In this document: positions 18,757-27,557 of the stretch, piece after piece
How the letters are laid out: every line of letters starts with the position of its first letter
Position numbering within the stretch: the stretch's first letter is position 1
Assembly: GCF_902706095.1 (NCBI RefSeq)
Contig: NZ_CACSJP010000004.1
Coordinates: 62,001-126,000 of the forward strand
DNA from: Rhizobium sp. 18065
Lineage (GTDB): Bacteria > Pseudomonadota > Alphaproteobacteria > Rhizobiales > Rhizobiaceae
DNA length: 64,000 bases
Direction: 5' to 3'
Position numbers and translations under genes: made by a program
The notes under the pieces: generated by a model
Seen by the model: the letters and a program-made list of their open reading frames with translations, nothing else
Told to the model about the DNA's origin: nothing
Database searches by the model: none

Positions 18757-19771
18757 GACAATGCTGGCATCGGCAACTGCGCTGATGCTGACCATGGGTG
18801 CTGCCCAGGCTCAGGAAAAGACGCTGACGATTTCGGTGTATGCGCTGGCACAGGACGAGTTCAAGGCGATCGTCTACGATCCGTTTGAAGCCAAATGTGG
18901 CTGCAAGCTGGTGGTCGAAACCGGCAACAGCGTTGAGCGTCTGGCCAAGATGGAGGCCAACAAGGCCAACCCGGTCGTCGACATGGCCGTCGTCTCGATG
19001 GCGGATGCGCTGTCTGCGTCGCGCAAGGATCTGATCGAGAAGATCGATACGTCGAAGCTGTCGAACTACGGCAAGCTCTACGATATCGCCAAGGATCCGA
19101 ACGGCGACGGCATGAGTGTCGGCTACACCTTCTATGCGACCTCCATCGTCTACCGCACCGACAAGATGAAGATCGACAGCTGGGCCGACCTGCTGAAGCC
19201 GGAAAATGTCGGCCATGTCGCCTTCCCGAACGTCACCACCAATCAGGGCCCGCCGTCACTGTTCATGCTCGGCAAGGCGCTGGGCAACGATGCGGCCGAT
19301 CTGAAGACCCCGATCGCCGCCGTTGGCGAAAAGAAGGACGAACTCGTCACCTTCTACGTCAAGTCCTCGCAGCTTGTGCAGTTGATGCAGCAGGAAGAAA
19401 TCTGGGCCGCGCCGATCGGCCGTTTCACCTGGGCACCGTTCAACAAGCTCGATCTGCCGCTCGCCTGGGCAACGCCGAAAGAAGGCCAGACCGGCGGCAT
19501 GAACGTCATGGTGCTCGCCAAGGGTTCGAAGAACCAGGATCTGGCGCTTGAATTCATGGATTTCTGGCTCTCGACCGAAATCCAGACAAAGCTCGCCGAA
19601 CAGCTGGTCGACAGCCCGGCCAATGCTGACGTCAAGGTTTCGGACGAGATCGCGGAGAACCTGACCTATGGGCAGGAAACAGCCAAGAGCCTGACGCTCA
19701 TTCCGTCGGCGGCCGCCCTCGACAACCGTGATGCCTGGCTTTCGGAATGGAATGCCAAGGTCGGACAGTAA
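18746..19771 (+). CDS. ABC transporter substrate-binding protein (spermidine/putrescine class)
   Basis: The 341-residue protein has a signal peptide ('MINKTMLASATALMLTMGAAQAQ') and the fold pattern of family-1/PotD-type extracellular solute-binding proteins. The ATG at 18746 has an AAGGAG site and overlaps the lacI stop. Two cysteines close together ('KCGCK') follow the first strand, possibly a disulfide. By class the ligand would be a polyamine or similar, but the operon ends in nucleoside hydrolase and adenine deaminase, so I infer a nucleoside, nucleobase or purine-derived ligand. The substrate is not demonstrated. Confidence 0.85.
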   Translation: MINKTMLASATALMLTMGAAQAQEKTLTISVYALAQDEFKAIVYDPFEAKCGCKLVVETGNSVERLAKMEANKANPVVDMAVVSMADALSASRKDLIEKIDTSKLSNYGKLYDIAKDPNGDGMSVGYTFYATSIVYRTDKMKIDSWADLLKPENVGHVAFPNVTTNQGPPSLFMLGKALGNDAADLKTPIAAVGEKKDELVTFYVKSSQLVQLMQQEEIWAAPIGRFTWAPFNKLDLPLAWATPKEGQTGGMNVMVLAKGSKNQDLALEFMDFWLSTEIQTKLAEQLVDSPANADVKVSDEIAENLTYGQETAKSLTLIPSAAALDNRDAWLSEWNAKVGQ

Positions 19772-19875
19772 CATCCGGCCCATATGAATGCCTCCCAAGG
19801 CAAGGGGTGCGGTGGACAAGCTTCGGCTCGCCATCGCATCCCGCTTGATCATCCTTCGTGCTGAAAGCTCAGTCC

Positions 19876-20703
19876 ATGTTTCAGAACCGTAAGGAAGCCC
19901 TGGTGCTTGCATTGCCGGCAGCGATTTTCGCCGCTGTCGTGTTCCTTGTGCCCGTCATTCTGCTTCTGTCAGAAGGCTTCCGTAATACCGAAGGCTGGAC
20001 ACTGTCTGCTTTCACCAGCTTCTTTTCGGAACCGTTGAACCGTACGGTTTTCCTGCGCACCCTGCGTCTCGGCGCCATCCTGACAGTCGTGTCCGCCGTG
20101 ATCGGCTATGCTGCTGCCTATGCGATCGTCAGCCTTCCGCCGGAAGGCAAGGGCCGCATGGTCGGCCTCGTGGTTTTGCCGTTGATGATTTCGCCGGTGG
20201 CGCGCACCTATGCCTGGATCGTCATCCTGGGCCGCACGGGTATCGTCAACGAGTTCATCACCGGGCTTGGCCTGTCCGAGACGCCGATCCGGCTGCTGTT
20301 TACCGAGACGGCCGTGTTCATCGGCCTGCTTCAGCTCTTCCTGCCATTGATGATCCTGTCGCTGGTCAGCGCGCTTGAAAACATGCCGCGCGATGCCGTG
20401 CCGGCTGCCCGCGTGCTCGGTACAAACTGGTTTCAGGTGTTCTGGAAAATCATCCTGCCGCTGACGAAGGAAGGCCTTGTCATCGGCGGAACGCTCGTCT
20501 TCACCGGTTCGATGACCGCCTATATCACGCCCGCAATCCTGGGCGGCTCCAAGGTTCTCATGCTTGAAACTCTGCTCTACCAGCGCGTGACGGTCGCCAA
20601 CGACTTTGTTGCCGCCAGCGTCATCGCCTTCATCCTGATCGTCATGAGCTTTGCCGCAAACCTGTTGCTCAAGCGCCTGGCCACCGCAAGGAACCGCGCA
20701 TGA
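19876..20703 (+). CDS. ABC transporter permease (PotB class)
   Basis: The 275-residue inner-membrane permease has six hydrophobic segments and the EAA loop region 'ALENMPRDAVPAARVLGTNWFQVFWKIILPLT', which contacts the ATPase. The ATG at 19876 has GAAAG upstream; a GTG six codons earlier is possible but lacks a site. It is separated from the binding-protein gene by about 100 bases and overlaps the next permease by ATGA. It would pair with that permease to form the channel. Confidence 0.88.
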   Translation: MFQNRKEALVLALPAAIFAAVVFLVPVILLLSEGFRNTEGWTLSAFTSFFSEPLNRTVFLRTLRLGAILTVVSAVIGYAAAYAIVSLPPEGKGRMVGLVVLPLMISPVARTYAWIVILGRTGIVNEFITGLGLSETPIRLLFTETAVFIGLLQLFLPLMILSLVSALENMPRDAVPAARVLGTNWFQVFWKIILPLTKEGLVIGGTLVFTGSMTAYITPAILGGSKVLMLETLLYQRVTVANDFVAASVIAFILIVMSFAANLLLKRLATARNRA

Positions 20704-21479
20704 CCCAGCGCCTGTTTACCTGGGTCACGCTTGGCCTGCTGATGATCTTCCTGATCGGGCCGTTCCTGATCATCGTTGCCGCATCCTTCTCTGCCGGCGA
20801 TACGTTGGCCTTTCCGCCGCAGGGATTTTCGCTCAAGTGGATCGTCAAGGTCTTCACGGTCGAGAGCTTCCGCGAAAGCTTCGTCACGTCGATGTTTCTT
20901 GCAATCGGCGGCACAGGTGCCGCCCTGGTGCTCGGCATTCCGGCCGCCTATGCCATGTCGCGTTACCAGCTGCCATTTTCCGAAACGGTGAAAACCGTGG
21001 TGTCCGCGCCGATCATCGTGCCCGGCATTATCGTTGGCCTGGCGCTGCTGCGCTACTTCGTCGTGCCGTTCCAGATCAACATCACGCTGGCCTTGTTTCT
21101 CGCGCACACGGCACTGGTTCTCCCCTATGCGGTGCGTGTCGTCTCGGCCAGCCTGAACAATCTGCGCTCCGACATCGAGGAAGCGGCGGTGCTGCTCGGC
21201 TCCACCAGGCTGGGCGCCTTCTTCCGTGTCGTCATGCCCAATATCCGTGGCGGCATTCTTTCGGCCTTCATCCTCGGCTTCGTCACCAGCTTCAATCAGG
21301 TGCCGGTCTCACTGTTCCTGTCGGGACCGGGCGTGCGCACCCTGCCGATCGACATGCTCGGCTACATGGAAATCGTCTTCGACCCATCCATCGCAGCGCT
21401 CTCGTCGCTGCTTGCCTTCCTCTCCATCGGCATCGTTTTCCTTGCCGAGCGTTTTCTGGGGTTCTCCCGCTATGTCTGA
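20700..21479 (+). CDS. ABC transporter permease (PotC class)
   Basis: The 259-residue inner-membrane permease has about six membrane segments and an EAA loop '[25 protein letters not shown]'. Its start is fused to the stop of the previous permease by ATGA and its end overlaps the ATPase start by eight bases, so the three genes are tightly coupled. It is the second half of the heterodimeric channel of the LacI-controlled purine operon. Confidence 0.88.
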   Translation: MTQRLFTWVTLGLLMIFLIGPFLIIVAASFSAGDTLAFPPQGFSLKWIVKVFTVESFRESFVTSMFLAIGGTGAALVLGIPAAYAMSRYQLPFSETVKTVVSAPIIVPGIIVGLALLRYFVVPFQINITLALFLAHTALVLPYAVRVVSASLNNLRSDIEEAAVLLGSTRLGAFFRVVMPNIRGGILSAFILGFVTSFNQVPVSLFLSGPGVRTLPIDMLGYMEIVFDPSIAALSSLLAFLSIGIVFLAERFLGFSRYV

Positions 21480-22497
21480 CCAAGATTTTCTGACACTCGA
21501 CAAGCTGACGTTGCGTTACGGCAAGACGCCTGCGGTCAAGGATCTCGATCTCAAGATCCGCAAGGGCGAGCTGCTGGCGCTGCTGGGGCCGTCCGGTTGC
21601 GGCAAGACGACGACCATGCGGTCGATCGCCGGCCTGCTGAACCCGAGTAGCGGACGCATCATGCTGGACGGCGTCGACATCACCCGGGTGCCGGCCAACA
21701 AGCGTGCCGTTGGTCTGGTGTTCCAGTCCTATGCGCTGTTCCCGCATCTGACGGTGTTCGAGAATGTCGCCTTCGGTCTGAAGCTGAAGGGCATGCGCGG
21801 TGCAGAACTTGAAGACAAGGTTCGCGGCGGCCTCAAATCGGTCGGCCTTGCGGATTTTGCCGGCCGCAAGCCTCCCGAGCTTTCCGGCGGCCAACAGCAG
21901 CGCGTAGCATTGGCGCGTTCGATGGTGATGGAGCCGAAGGTGCTATTGCTCGACGAACCGCTCTCGAACCTTGATGCGCGACTTCGGCTTGAAATGCGCA
22001 CCGAATTGCAGCGCGTGCAGCGCGAGACCGGTGTGACGATGATCTTCGTCACCCATGACCAGGTCGAGGCGTTGGCGCTGGCCGACCGGATCGTGGTGAT
22101 GAAGAACGGCGCGATCGAGCAGATCGGCACGCCGGAGGAAATCTACAATGCGCCGGTTTCGCGGTTCGTCGCGGACTTTGTCGGCTTCGAGAATATTTTC
22201 GAACTGCGCGATGGCAAGCTGATGGTGGGCGCCAAGGAAATTGCCCTTGGCGCTGGGGTTCCGGATGCCGCCGGTCTGGCCTGGCGACCGGGGGCGGTCC
22301 CGCTTGGGGGCGGACCGTTTACCGGGATAATCCGGGGAACCTCCTTTGCCGGCAGTAGCCGTGAATATGTGCTTGAAACGCCGATCGGATGGATCAAGGC
22401 GGAGACGGATGCTGCTCGCCAGGCGTTCCTTCCAGGACAGCAAATCGCCTTTGATCTGCCGGTCGACAAGGCCGCTCGACTTACGCGGTTTGCCTGA
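21472..22497 (+). CDS. ABC transporter ATP-binding protein (PotA class)
   Basis: From the ATG at 21472 the product is 341 residues. It has Walker A 'GPSGCGKTT', Q-loop '[11 protein letters not shown]', signature 'LSGGQQQR', Walker B '[12 protein letters not shown]' and switch histidine 'FVTHDQ', then a C-terminal TOBE-type domain, as in PotA/UgpC ATPases. The start overlaps the permease stop by eight bases. It energises the LacI-operon importer. The frame extends upstream of the ATG, but that part only shadows the permease gene. Confidence 0.9.
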   Translation: MSDQDFLTLDKLTLRYGKTPAVKDLDLKIRKGELLALLGPSGCGKTTTMRSIAGLLNPSSGRIMLDGVDITRVPANKRAVGLVFQSYALFPHLTVFENVAFGLKLKGMRGAELEDKVRGGLKSVGLADFAGRKPPELSGGQQQRVALARSMVMEPKVLLLDEPLSNLDARLRLEMRTELQRVQRETGVTMIFVTHDQVEALALADRIVVMKNGAIEQIGTPEEIYNAPVSRFVADFVGFENIFELRDGKLMVGAKEIALGAGVPDAAGLAWRPGAVPLGGGPFTGIIRGTSFAGSSREYVLETPIGWIKAETDAARQAFLPGQQIAFDLPVDKAARLTRFA

Positions 22498-22499
22498 CC

Positions 22500-23423
22500 A
22501 TGGGGATCTGGATCGATACCGACATGGGCTTCGACGATATCGCCGCCATCCTGACGGTGGCGCGGTCGGGGCTGGAGATTGACGGCATTTCCCTGGTGTT
22601 CGGCAACACGCCGATGGAGCAGGTGCGCCGGAATACGGCTGCGGCGTGTTCGGTGTTCGGTTGGCGATATCCGGTTTCGATCGGCCGCGACCGTCCGGTG
22701 CTTGGCCCCATGGAGACGGCGCAGGCGATCCTCGGCAACACCGGCATCCCGACGCTTGGGCTGGCGCTACCGGTGATGGACCCCGTCCAGGGCGAACGGG
22801 CTTTTGACGCCCTGGTGCGCTGGCTGGAAGCGGGCGACACGCCGCGCCGGATCCTGGCGCTCGGCCCCTTAAGCAATATCGCGGCGCTTGTTCTTGCACG
22901 CCCCGATCTTGTCGCGAAGATCGGCGACCTGACCTGGATGGGCGGCGGTGCCACCCGTGGCAACCACACGGCGTCCGCCGAGTTCAATGCGCTTGCGGAT
23001 CCGGAGGCGGTGGCCATCGTTCTTGCTCAAGGGGTGTCGCTGAACGTGATTGATCTCGATTTTTGTCGTCAGATCCTGAGTTTACCCGAAGAGGCTGATC
23101 ATCTTCGCGGGTTCGGGGGTCGCAATGCGCCGCTGCTGGCGGACCTGTTCGGTGGTTTCATTGCCATCGCAACAAGCAGAGGCCGAAAGGCCATGGCGCT
23201 TTACGACCCTGCGGCGGCGGCCGCGTTTGTCCACCCGGATCTCGTGACATGGCAGCCTGTCGGCTTGCAGATGGAGCTCGCCGGGACAGTGACGCGCGGC
23301 CGCACAGTCGTCGAACACCGGGCCAGCCATGCGACCTTCAACGCTCGCCTGGCCATTGACAGCGACCGTGACCGGTTGAAGTCTGTCATTCTCGACGCGC
23401 TTGCCTTCGAGGCGTCCCGATGA
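22500..23423 (+). CDS. nucleoside hydrolase (IunH family) with altered active-site residue
   Basis: The 307-residue product is an inosine/uridine-preferring nucleoside hydrolase by its calcium-binding 'DTDMGFDD' (residues 6-13), 'LGPLSNIA', 'MGGG' and 'EFNALADPEAV' motifs. It would split ribonucleosides into base and ribose in the cytoplasm, feeding adenine to the next enzyme. The C-terminal motif that is normally HDP is 'LYDPAAAAAF' here, so the histidine proposed as leaving-group acid in purine hydrolysis is tyrosine. Activity or base preference may therefore differ. The gene starts two bases after the ATPase stop and overlaps the deaminase gene by ATGA. Confidence 0.88.
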   Translation: MGIWIDTDMGFDDIAAILTVARSGLEIDGISLVFGNTPMEQVRRNTAAACSVFGWRYPVSIGRDRPVLGPMETAQAILGNTGIPTLGLALPVMDPVQGERAFDALVRWLEAGDTPRRILALGPLSNIAALVLARPDLVAKIGDLTWMGGGATRGNHTASAEFNALADPEAVAIVLAQGVSLNVIDLDFCRQILSLPEEADHLRGFGGRNAPLLADLFGGFIAIATSRGRKAMALYDPAAAAAFVHPDLVTWQPVGLQMELAGTVTRGRTVVEHRASHATFNARLAIDSDRDRLKSVILDALAFEASR

Positions 23424-25204
23424 CCGCTTCCAGGCATGAACCGGCCGATCTCAACAGTTCCGCGTTGCGCAGCCGCGGCGTTGCCGCTGCGCGGGGCGAT
23501 GGTGCATTCGATCGGCTGATCATCGGCGGCACCGTTGTCGACATGGTTACCGGCGAACGGCGCTTGGCCGATGTCGGCCTTGTCGGCCCCCTGATCGCCA
23601 GCGTGCACGCGCCGGGCACCCGCACCGATGCCGTGGAGGTTGTCGATGCAGCCGGGCTTTATCTTTCGCCCGGCCTGATCGACATGCACATGCATATCGA
23701 AAGTTCGATGGTGACGCCGGCAACCTATGCCGGGGCGGTTGTCCCGCGCGGGGTGACAACCATTGTCTGGGATCCACACGAGTTCGGCAATGTTCTCGGA
23801 CTAAAAGGCGTCGAGTGGGCGCTGGAGGCATCCAGGGATCTGCCGCTCCGGGTGGTGATGCTTGCGCCGTCCTGCGTGCCTTCAGCGCCTGGGCTGGAGC
23901 AGGCCGGTGCCGATTTCGATGGCGGTCTCATCGCCGACCTGCTGGCCGATCCCGCCATCGGCGGCATTGCGGAAATGATGAACATGCGCGGCGTGATCGA
24001 GCGCGATGCGCGCATGAGCGCCGTCATTCAGGCGGGTCTGGACGCCGGAAAGCCGGTGTTTGGCCATGCACGCGGTCTTGCCGGCGCAGACCTCAATGCC
24101 TTCATGGCGGCGGGCGTCAGCTCCGACCATGAGCTGACCTCGGCCGAAGATCTCATTGCGAAACTGCGGGCAGGTCTGGCGATCGAGATGCGCGGCTCGC
24201 ATGATCATCTGCTGCCGGAATTCGTCGAGGCCCTGAACGCCCTCGGTCATCTGCCGCAGACGGTGACCCTGTGCACCGACGATGTTTTTCCCGACGATCT
24301 TGAGCAGGGCGGCGGTCTCGATGATGTCGTGCGCCGCGTGGTACGCTACGGTCTCAGGCCGGAATGGGCGCTGAGGGCGGCGACGCTGAATGCGGCGCAA
24401 AGGCTGGGACGCAGCGATCTCGGCCTGATCGCTGCGGGTCGCCGCGCAGATATCGTGCTGTTCGAAGACCTCAAGGATTTTCGTGCACGTCATGTGCTGG
24501 CCAATGGTGAACCGGTGGCACTTGAGGGTCGCTTGCTCAAGCAGCCGAAGGCCCTGTCGGTTGCGGCACTGACCAAGACAATGAAGATCGCGCCGCTGAC
24601 GGCCGACGATTTCCGGATTGCGTCCACCGCGAGGAAGGTCAAGGTCGCCACCATCGAACGGCCACGGTTTACCCAATGGGGCGAGCGCGACACGGACGTG
24701 CGCGACGGTTTCGTCGTGCCGCCGGAGGATGCGACGCTGATTGCGGTTGCGCATCGGCATGGGCTCGCCGACAGCCGGCCGCGCGTCGGTTTTCTGACCG
24801 GCTGGGGACAGTGGCGCGGTGCTTTCGCCACGACCGTTTCGCATGACAGCCACAATCTGACGGTCTTCGGTTCCAATCCCGAGGATATGGCAATCGCCGC
24901 CAATGCCCTGATCGAGGCGGGCGGCGGCATGGTCGTCGTGTCCAAGGGCGTGGTCGATGCGCTGCTGCCGCTCCCCTTGGCCGGGCTCGTCTCGGATGCG
25001 CCGCTTGCTGACGTGGCGGGGGAATTCCGCGCGTTGCGGGCGGCAATGGACCGGATAGTGACCTGGCAGCCGCCCTATCTCATCTTCAAGGCCTGTTTCG
25101 GGGCAACGCTTGCCTGCAACGCCGGTCCGCATCAGACGGACCGTGGCATTGCAGACGTGCTGACCGGCAAGCTGCTGGAAAGCCCGGTTCTCGCAGAACT
25201 CTGA
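23420..25204 (+). CDS. ade: adenine deaminase
   Basis: The 594-residue product is full length for bacterial adenine deaminase of the amidohydrolase superfamily. Metal-binding 'GLIDMHMHIESSM' is at about residues 89-101; 'WDPHEFGNV', 'FGHARGLAG', 'DHELTS' and 'CTDDVFPDDL' follow, as does the typical C-terminal 'SHDSHNLTVFG' motif. It converts adenine to hypoxanthine and ammonia. As the last gene of the LacI operon it follows the nucleoside hydrolase by an ATGA overlap, so uptake, cleavage and deamination are encoded together. An N-terminal extension of about 30 residues precedes the conserved part. Confidence 0.93.
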   Translation: MTASRHEPADLNSSALRSRGVAAARGDGAFDRLIIGGTVVDMVTGERRLADVGLVGPLIASVHAPGTRTDAVEVVDAAGLYLSPGLIDMHMHIESSMVTPATYAGAVVPRGVTTIVWDPHEFGNVLGLKGVEWALEASRDLPLRVVMLAPSCVPSAPGLEQAGADFDGGLIADLLADPAIGGIAEMMNMRGVIERDARMSAVIQAGLDAGKPVFGHARGLAGADLNAFMAAGVSSDHELTSAEDLIAKLRAGLAIEMRGSHDHLLPEFVEALNALGHLPQTVTLCTDDVFPDDLEQGGGLDDVVRRVVRYGLRPEWALRAATLNAAQRLGRSDLGLIAAGRRADIVLFEDLKDFRARHVLANGEPVALEGRLLKQPKALSVAALTKTMKIAPLTADDFRIASTARKVKVATIERPRFTQWGERDTDVRDGFVVPPEDATLIAVAHRHGLADSRPRVGFLTGWGQWRGAFATTVSHDSHNLTVFGSNPEDMAIAANALIEAGGGMVVVSKGVVDALLPLPLAGLVSDAPLADVAGEFRALRAAMDRIVTWQPPYLIFKACFGATLACNAGPHQTDRGIADVLTGKLLESPVLAEL

Positions 25205-25249
25205 GCCTTGCCGGCGAAAACGGTGTCGCCTTCAATGCTCTATCTGTTT

Positions 25250-25302
25250 GTTTTTACGCAATTCCGGACGCAAAGCCGGTTCCCACTTCTGCTGGATTTT
25301 CT
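25250..25302. repeat. degenerate rhizobial short palindromic intergenic repeat
   Basis: GCAATTCCGGACGCAAAGCC and a partial inverted partner, CTGGATTTTC, lie between the convergent ade and M20 genes. The wording resembles a short intergenic palindrome I recall as frequent between rhizobial genes. Here the right arm is degenerate. It may act as a bidirectional terminator. The assignment is from memory of the motif, not from a search. Confidence 0.4.
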
Positions 25303-26505
25303 CTAGCTGGCGTTCAGTTCCTGCTCGACCAGTGTCGACCAATAGGCGATGCCATAGGGAATGGCGTCGTCGTTGAAGTCGTAAGCCGTGTTGTGATGCA
25401 GGGCGCCGTCGACCGCAGGGCCGTTGCCGAGCCAGGCATAACAGCCCGGCACAGCGGCGCCGAAAAAGGCGAAATCATCTCCCGCCGTCGATGGCGGAAA
25501 GGCGGTGCGGGTCTTGTCGCCGAAGACCAATCTTGCAGCGGCAAGCGCTCTTGCTGTCGCTTCGGCATTGTTGACCACCGGCGGTATGCGACGCTCGAAA
25601 TGGTAGTCGGCGGCGATGCTGTACATTTCCGCCGTACCACGGGCGAGCCGGCCGATTTCGGTCTCGAGCTGGTCGCGGACCTCGGGTGTATAGGCACGGG
25701 CCGTGCCGCCGATCTCAACGATATCAGGGATGACATTCAATGCCTTGGGATCACCGGCGCGGATCGAACAGGCGCTGACGACTGATGGCTGCAGTGGATC
25801 CACCACGCGGCCTGGAATGGTCTGCAGTGCGCTGAGAAACGTGCCCATCGCCGTGATCGGATCGCGCCCGAGATGCGGCTTGGCGCCGTGGGTTCCGGTA
25901 CCGCGCAAGGTCACGTGCCAGCTGTCGGAGGATGCAAGCTGCGGCCCTTCCACGACTGCCATTTCGTCGACAGCGAGGCCCGGCATGTTGTGCAGGGCAT
26001 AGACGGCATCGCAAGGGAAAAGATCGAAAAGGCCGTCCTCGACCATACGCCGCGCACCGCCGCGGCCCTCTTCTGCGGGCTGGAAGATGAAATGCACCGT
26101 GCCGGAAAAATTGCGGCTGCGGGCAAGGTGAAGGGCGGCACCCAGCAGCATGACCGTGTGTCCATCATGGCCGCATGCATGCATCTTGCCGGGAACCGTC
26201 GATTTATACGGGCGCTCTGCCGTCTCCGGCATGGCGAGGGCATCCATGTCGGCGCGCAGGCCGATGCGTCTTGTGCCGTTGCCGATCTGCAGTGTGCCGA
26301 CCACGCCGGTCCTGCCGAGACCGCGATGGATGGCGATACCTGCGTCCTCCAGGATGCGCGCGACGATGTCGCTGGTGCGATCTTCTTCAAAACCCAGTTC
26401 CGGATGGGCATGCAGATCGTGCCGCAGTTCGGTCAGTCGGGCGAGGTCAGCGGTAAATTTCGGATCGGGCGACATGAAGCTGGGCATATCCCTTTGAAAT
26501 GGCAT
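25303..26505 (-). CDS. M20-family amidohydrolase (hippurate hydrolase/aminoacylase type)
   Basis: The product is about 400 residues. It has 'LRHDLHAHPELGFEE', 'LRADMDALAM', 'HACGHDGHTVMLLGAA', 'FQPAEEGRGGA' and a dimerisation domain around 'GTGTHGAKPHLGRDPI', all typical of the dinuclear-metal M20D amidohydrolases. These hydrolyse N-acyl amino acids, hippurate or related amides. Several in-frame ATGs exist (26505, 26487, 26475) and none has a clear ribosome site; the frame extends to 26589. It converges with ade and diverges from the phosphoribosyltransferase gene, so it is a single-gene unit with unknown natural substrate. Confidence 0.85.
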   Translation of the reverse strand: MPFQRDMPSFMSPDPKFTADLARLTELRHDLHAHPELGFEEDRTSDIVARILEDAGIAIHRGLGRTGVVGTLQIGNGTRRIGLRADMDALAMPETAERPYKSTVPGKMHACGHDGHTVMLLGAALHLARSRNFSGTVHFIFQPAEEGRGGARRMVEDGLFDLFPCDAVYALHNMPGLAVDEMAVVEGPQLASSDSWHVTLRGTGTHGAKPHLGRDPITAMGTFLSALQTIPGRVVDPLQPSVVSACSIRAGDPKALNVIPDIVEIGGTARAYTPEVRDQLETEIGRLARGTAEMYSIAADYHFERRIPPVVNNAEATARALAAARLVFGDKTRTAFPPSTAGDDFAFFGAAVPGCYAWLGNGPAVDGALHHNTAYDFNDDAIPYGIAYWSTLVEQELNAS

Positions 26506-26638
26506 GCGACGGATGGTTGTCCACCGCTCCAACCTGCATAAAGGAAATGTCCGAAAAGTTGAACGAAAACCGCTCGGCTGGCAGGCCACATCACAGTATT
26601 CGACTGATGTTCGACAGATGCCAAGATGGAGATGATAG

Positions 26639-27322
26639 ATGCAGCCTCATAATTTCTGGCAGGAGTTCCATCCGCCGGGTTCTTTTCCGGGCGAGGGTCC
26701 CTTTGCCGACTTCTTTCCGGCTTCACTCGGCGACGGTCGGCAGCTTCGTCTGCCGATCCGCGCGTTGGCAGATGGGCGGCATGGACTTGCGTCCCTGATC
26801 ATCAATCAGGCGGGTTTTGTTGTGCAGGACGCCCTGGCTGCGGCACTGGCTGAAAAGCTGAAGCACCTGAACGCGGATGTGATCATCGGGCTTCCAACCT
26901 TGGGTCTGACGCTTGCGGCGGCTGTGTCTCGTGCATTGGGCCATTCCCGCTACGTTCCGCTCGGCACGTCGCGCAAGTTCTGGTATGTCGATGACCTGTC
27001 CGTTTCGCTGACGTCGATCACCACCCCGGATCAGGTCAAGCGCCTTTATGTCGATCCTCGCATGCTGCCGTTGATCGAAGGCAAGCGTGTTGTGCTGATC
27101 GACGACGTCGTCTCAAGCGGCAGTTCCATGCGTGCCGGCCTTGAACTCCTGACCGCCTGCGGCGTGGAGCCGGTAGCGCTCGGCGTCGCCATGGCGCAGA
27201 GCATGCGCTGGCGGGATCACCTGACCCTTGCCGGTCGGGATTGGTCGAATGCCGTGTTGAGCGTGTTTCAAACGCCGCGGCTGGTGAGGGGCGATCATGG
27301 TGGCTGGTTGCTTGAAGGCTGA
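26639..27322 (+). CDS. phosphoribosyltransferase, purine type
   Basis: The 227-residue product has the PRPP-binding loop 'RVVLIDDVVSSGSSM' at about residues 148-162 and 'ADVIIGLPTLGLTLAAAVSRALG' earlier, the layout of type I phosphoribosyltransferases such as adenine/xanthine or orotate enzymes. It would join a nucleobase to PRPP. GGAG precedes the ATG at 26639. It is close to the nucleoside hydrolase and adenine deaminase genes, so purine salvage is likely, though it has its own promoter region. The base used cannot be read from sequence. Confidence 0.8.
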   Translation: MQPHNFWQEFHPPGSFPGEGPFADFFPASLGDGRQLRLPIRALADGRHGLASLIINQAGFVVQDALAAALAEKLKHLNADVIIGLPTLGLTLAAAVSRALGHSRYVPLGTSRKFWYVDDLSVSLTSITTPDQVKRLYVDPRMLPLIEGKRVVLIDDVVSSGSSMRAGLELLTACGVEPVALGVAMAQSMRWRDHLTLAGRDWSNAVLSVFQTPRLVRGDHGGWLLEG

Positions 27323-27383
27323 TCCTTCGCCTTAAACGAGAAAACGTTGCGCATCAGGCCGTCTCGTGTAGACTAACAGCTTG

Positions 27384-27407
27384 TTGCAGCACAATATTAT
27401 GCTGCAA
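27384..27407. promoter_or_regulatory. palindromic site 1 upstream of sugar ABC operon
   Basis: TTGCAGCA (27384-27391) and its exact reverse complement (27400-27407) flank eight bases, with the AATATT core itself palindromic. It shares the GCAGC/GCTGC arms with a second site 46 bases downstream, as expected for an operator pair of one regulator, most simply the GntR protein encoded at the end of the operon. Confidence 0.6.
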
Positions 27408-27429
27408 TGCGGTCTCGGCAGTTCTGTGT

Positions 27430-27458
27430 TGCAATGCAGCGTTTTATGCTGCAGTGCA
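27430..27458. promoter_or_regulatory. palindromic site 2 overlapping promoter of sugar ABC operon
   Basis: TGCAATGCAGC (27430-27440) and GCTGCAGTGCA (27448-27458) are inverted repeats with one mismatch around a seven-base spacer. A TATAAT at 27464-27469 lies just downstream, so a protein bound here would cover the -35 region and repress. No good -35 hexamer is visible. Confidence 0.55.
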
Positions 27459-27557
27459 CACCATATAATAGTACTTTTTCACTTTACAGATGCTTTTGTC
27501 TTGCCTAAGCATAATGCCAGACACCGTGGAGGCGGTGTCTTTCTCAGGGAGGACATC

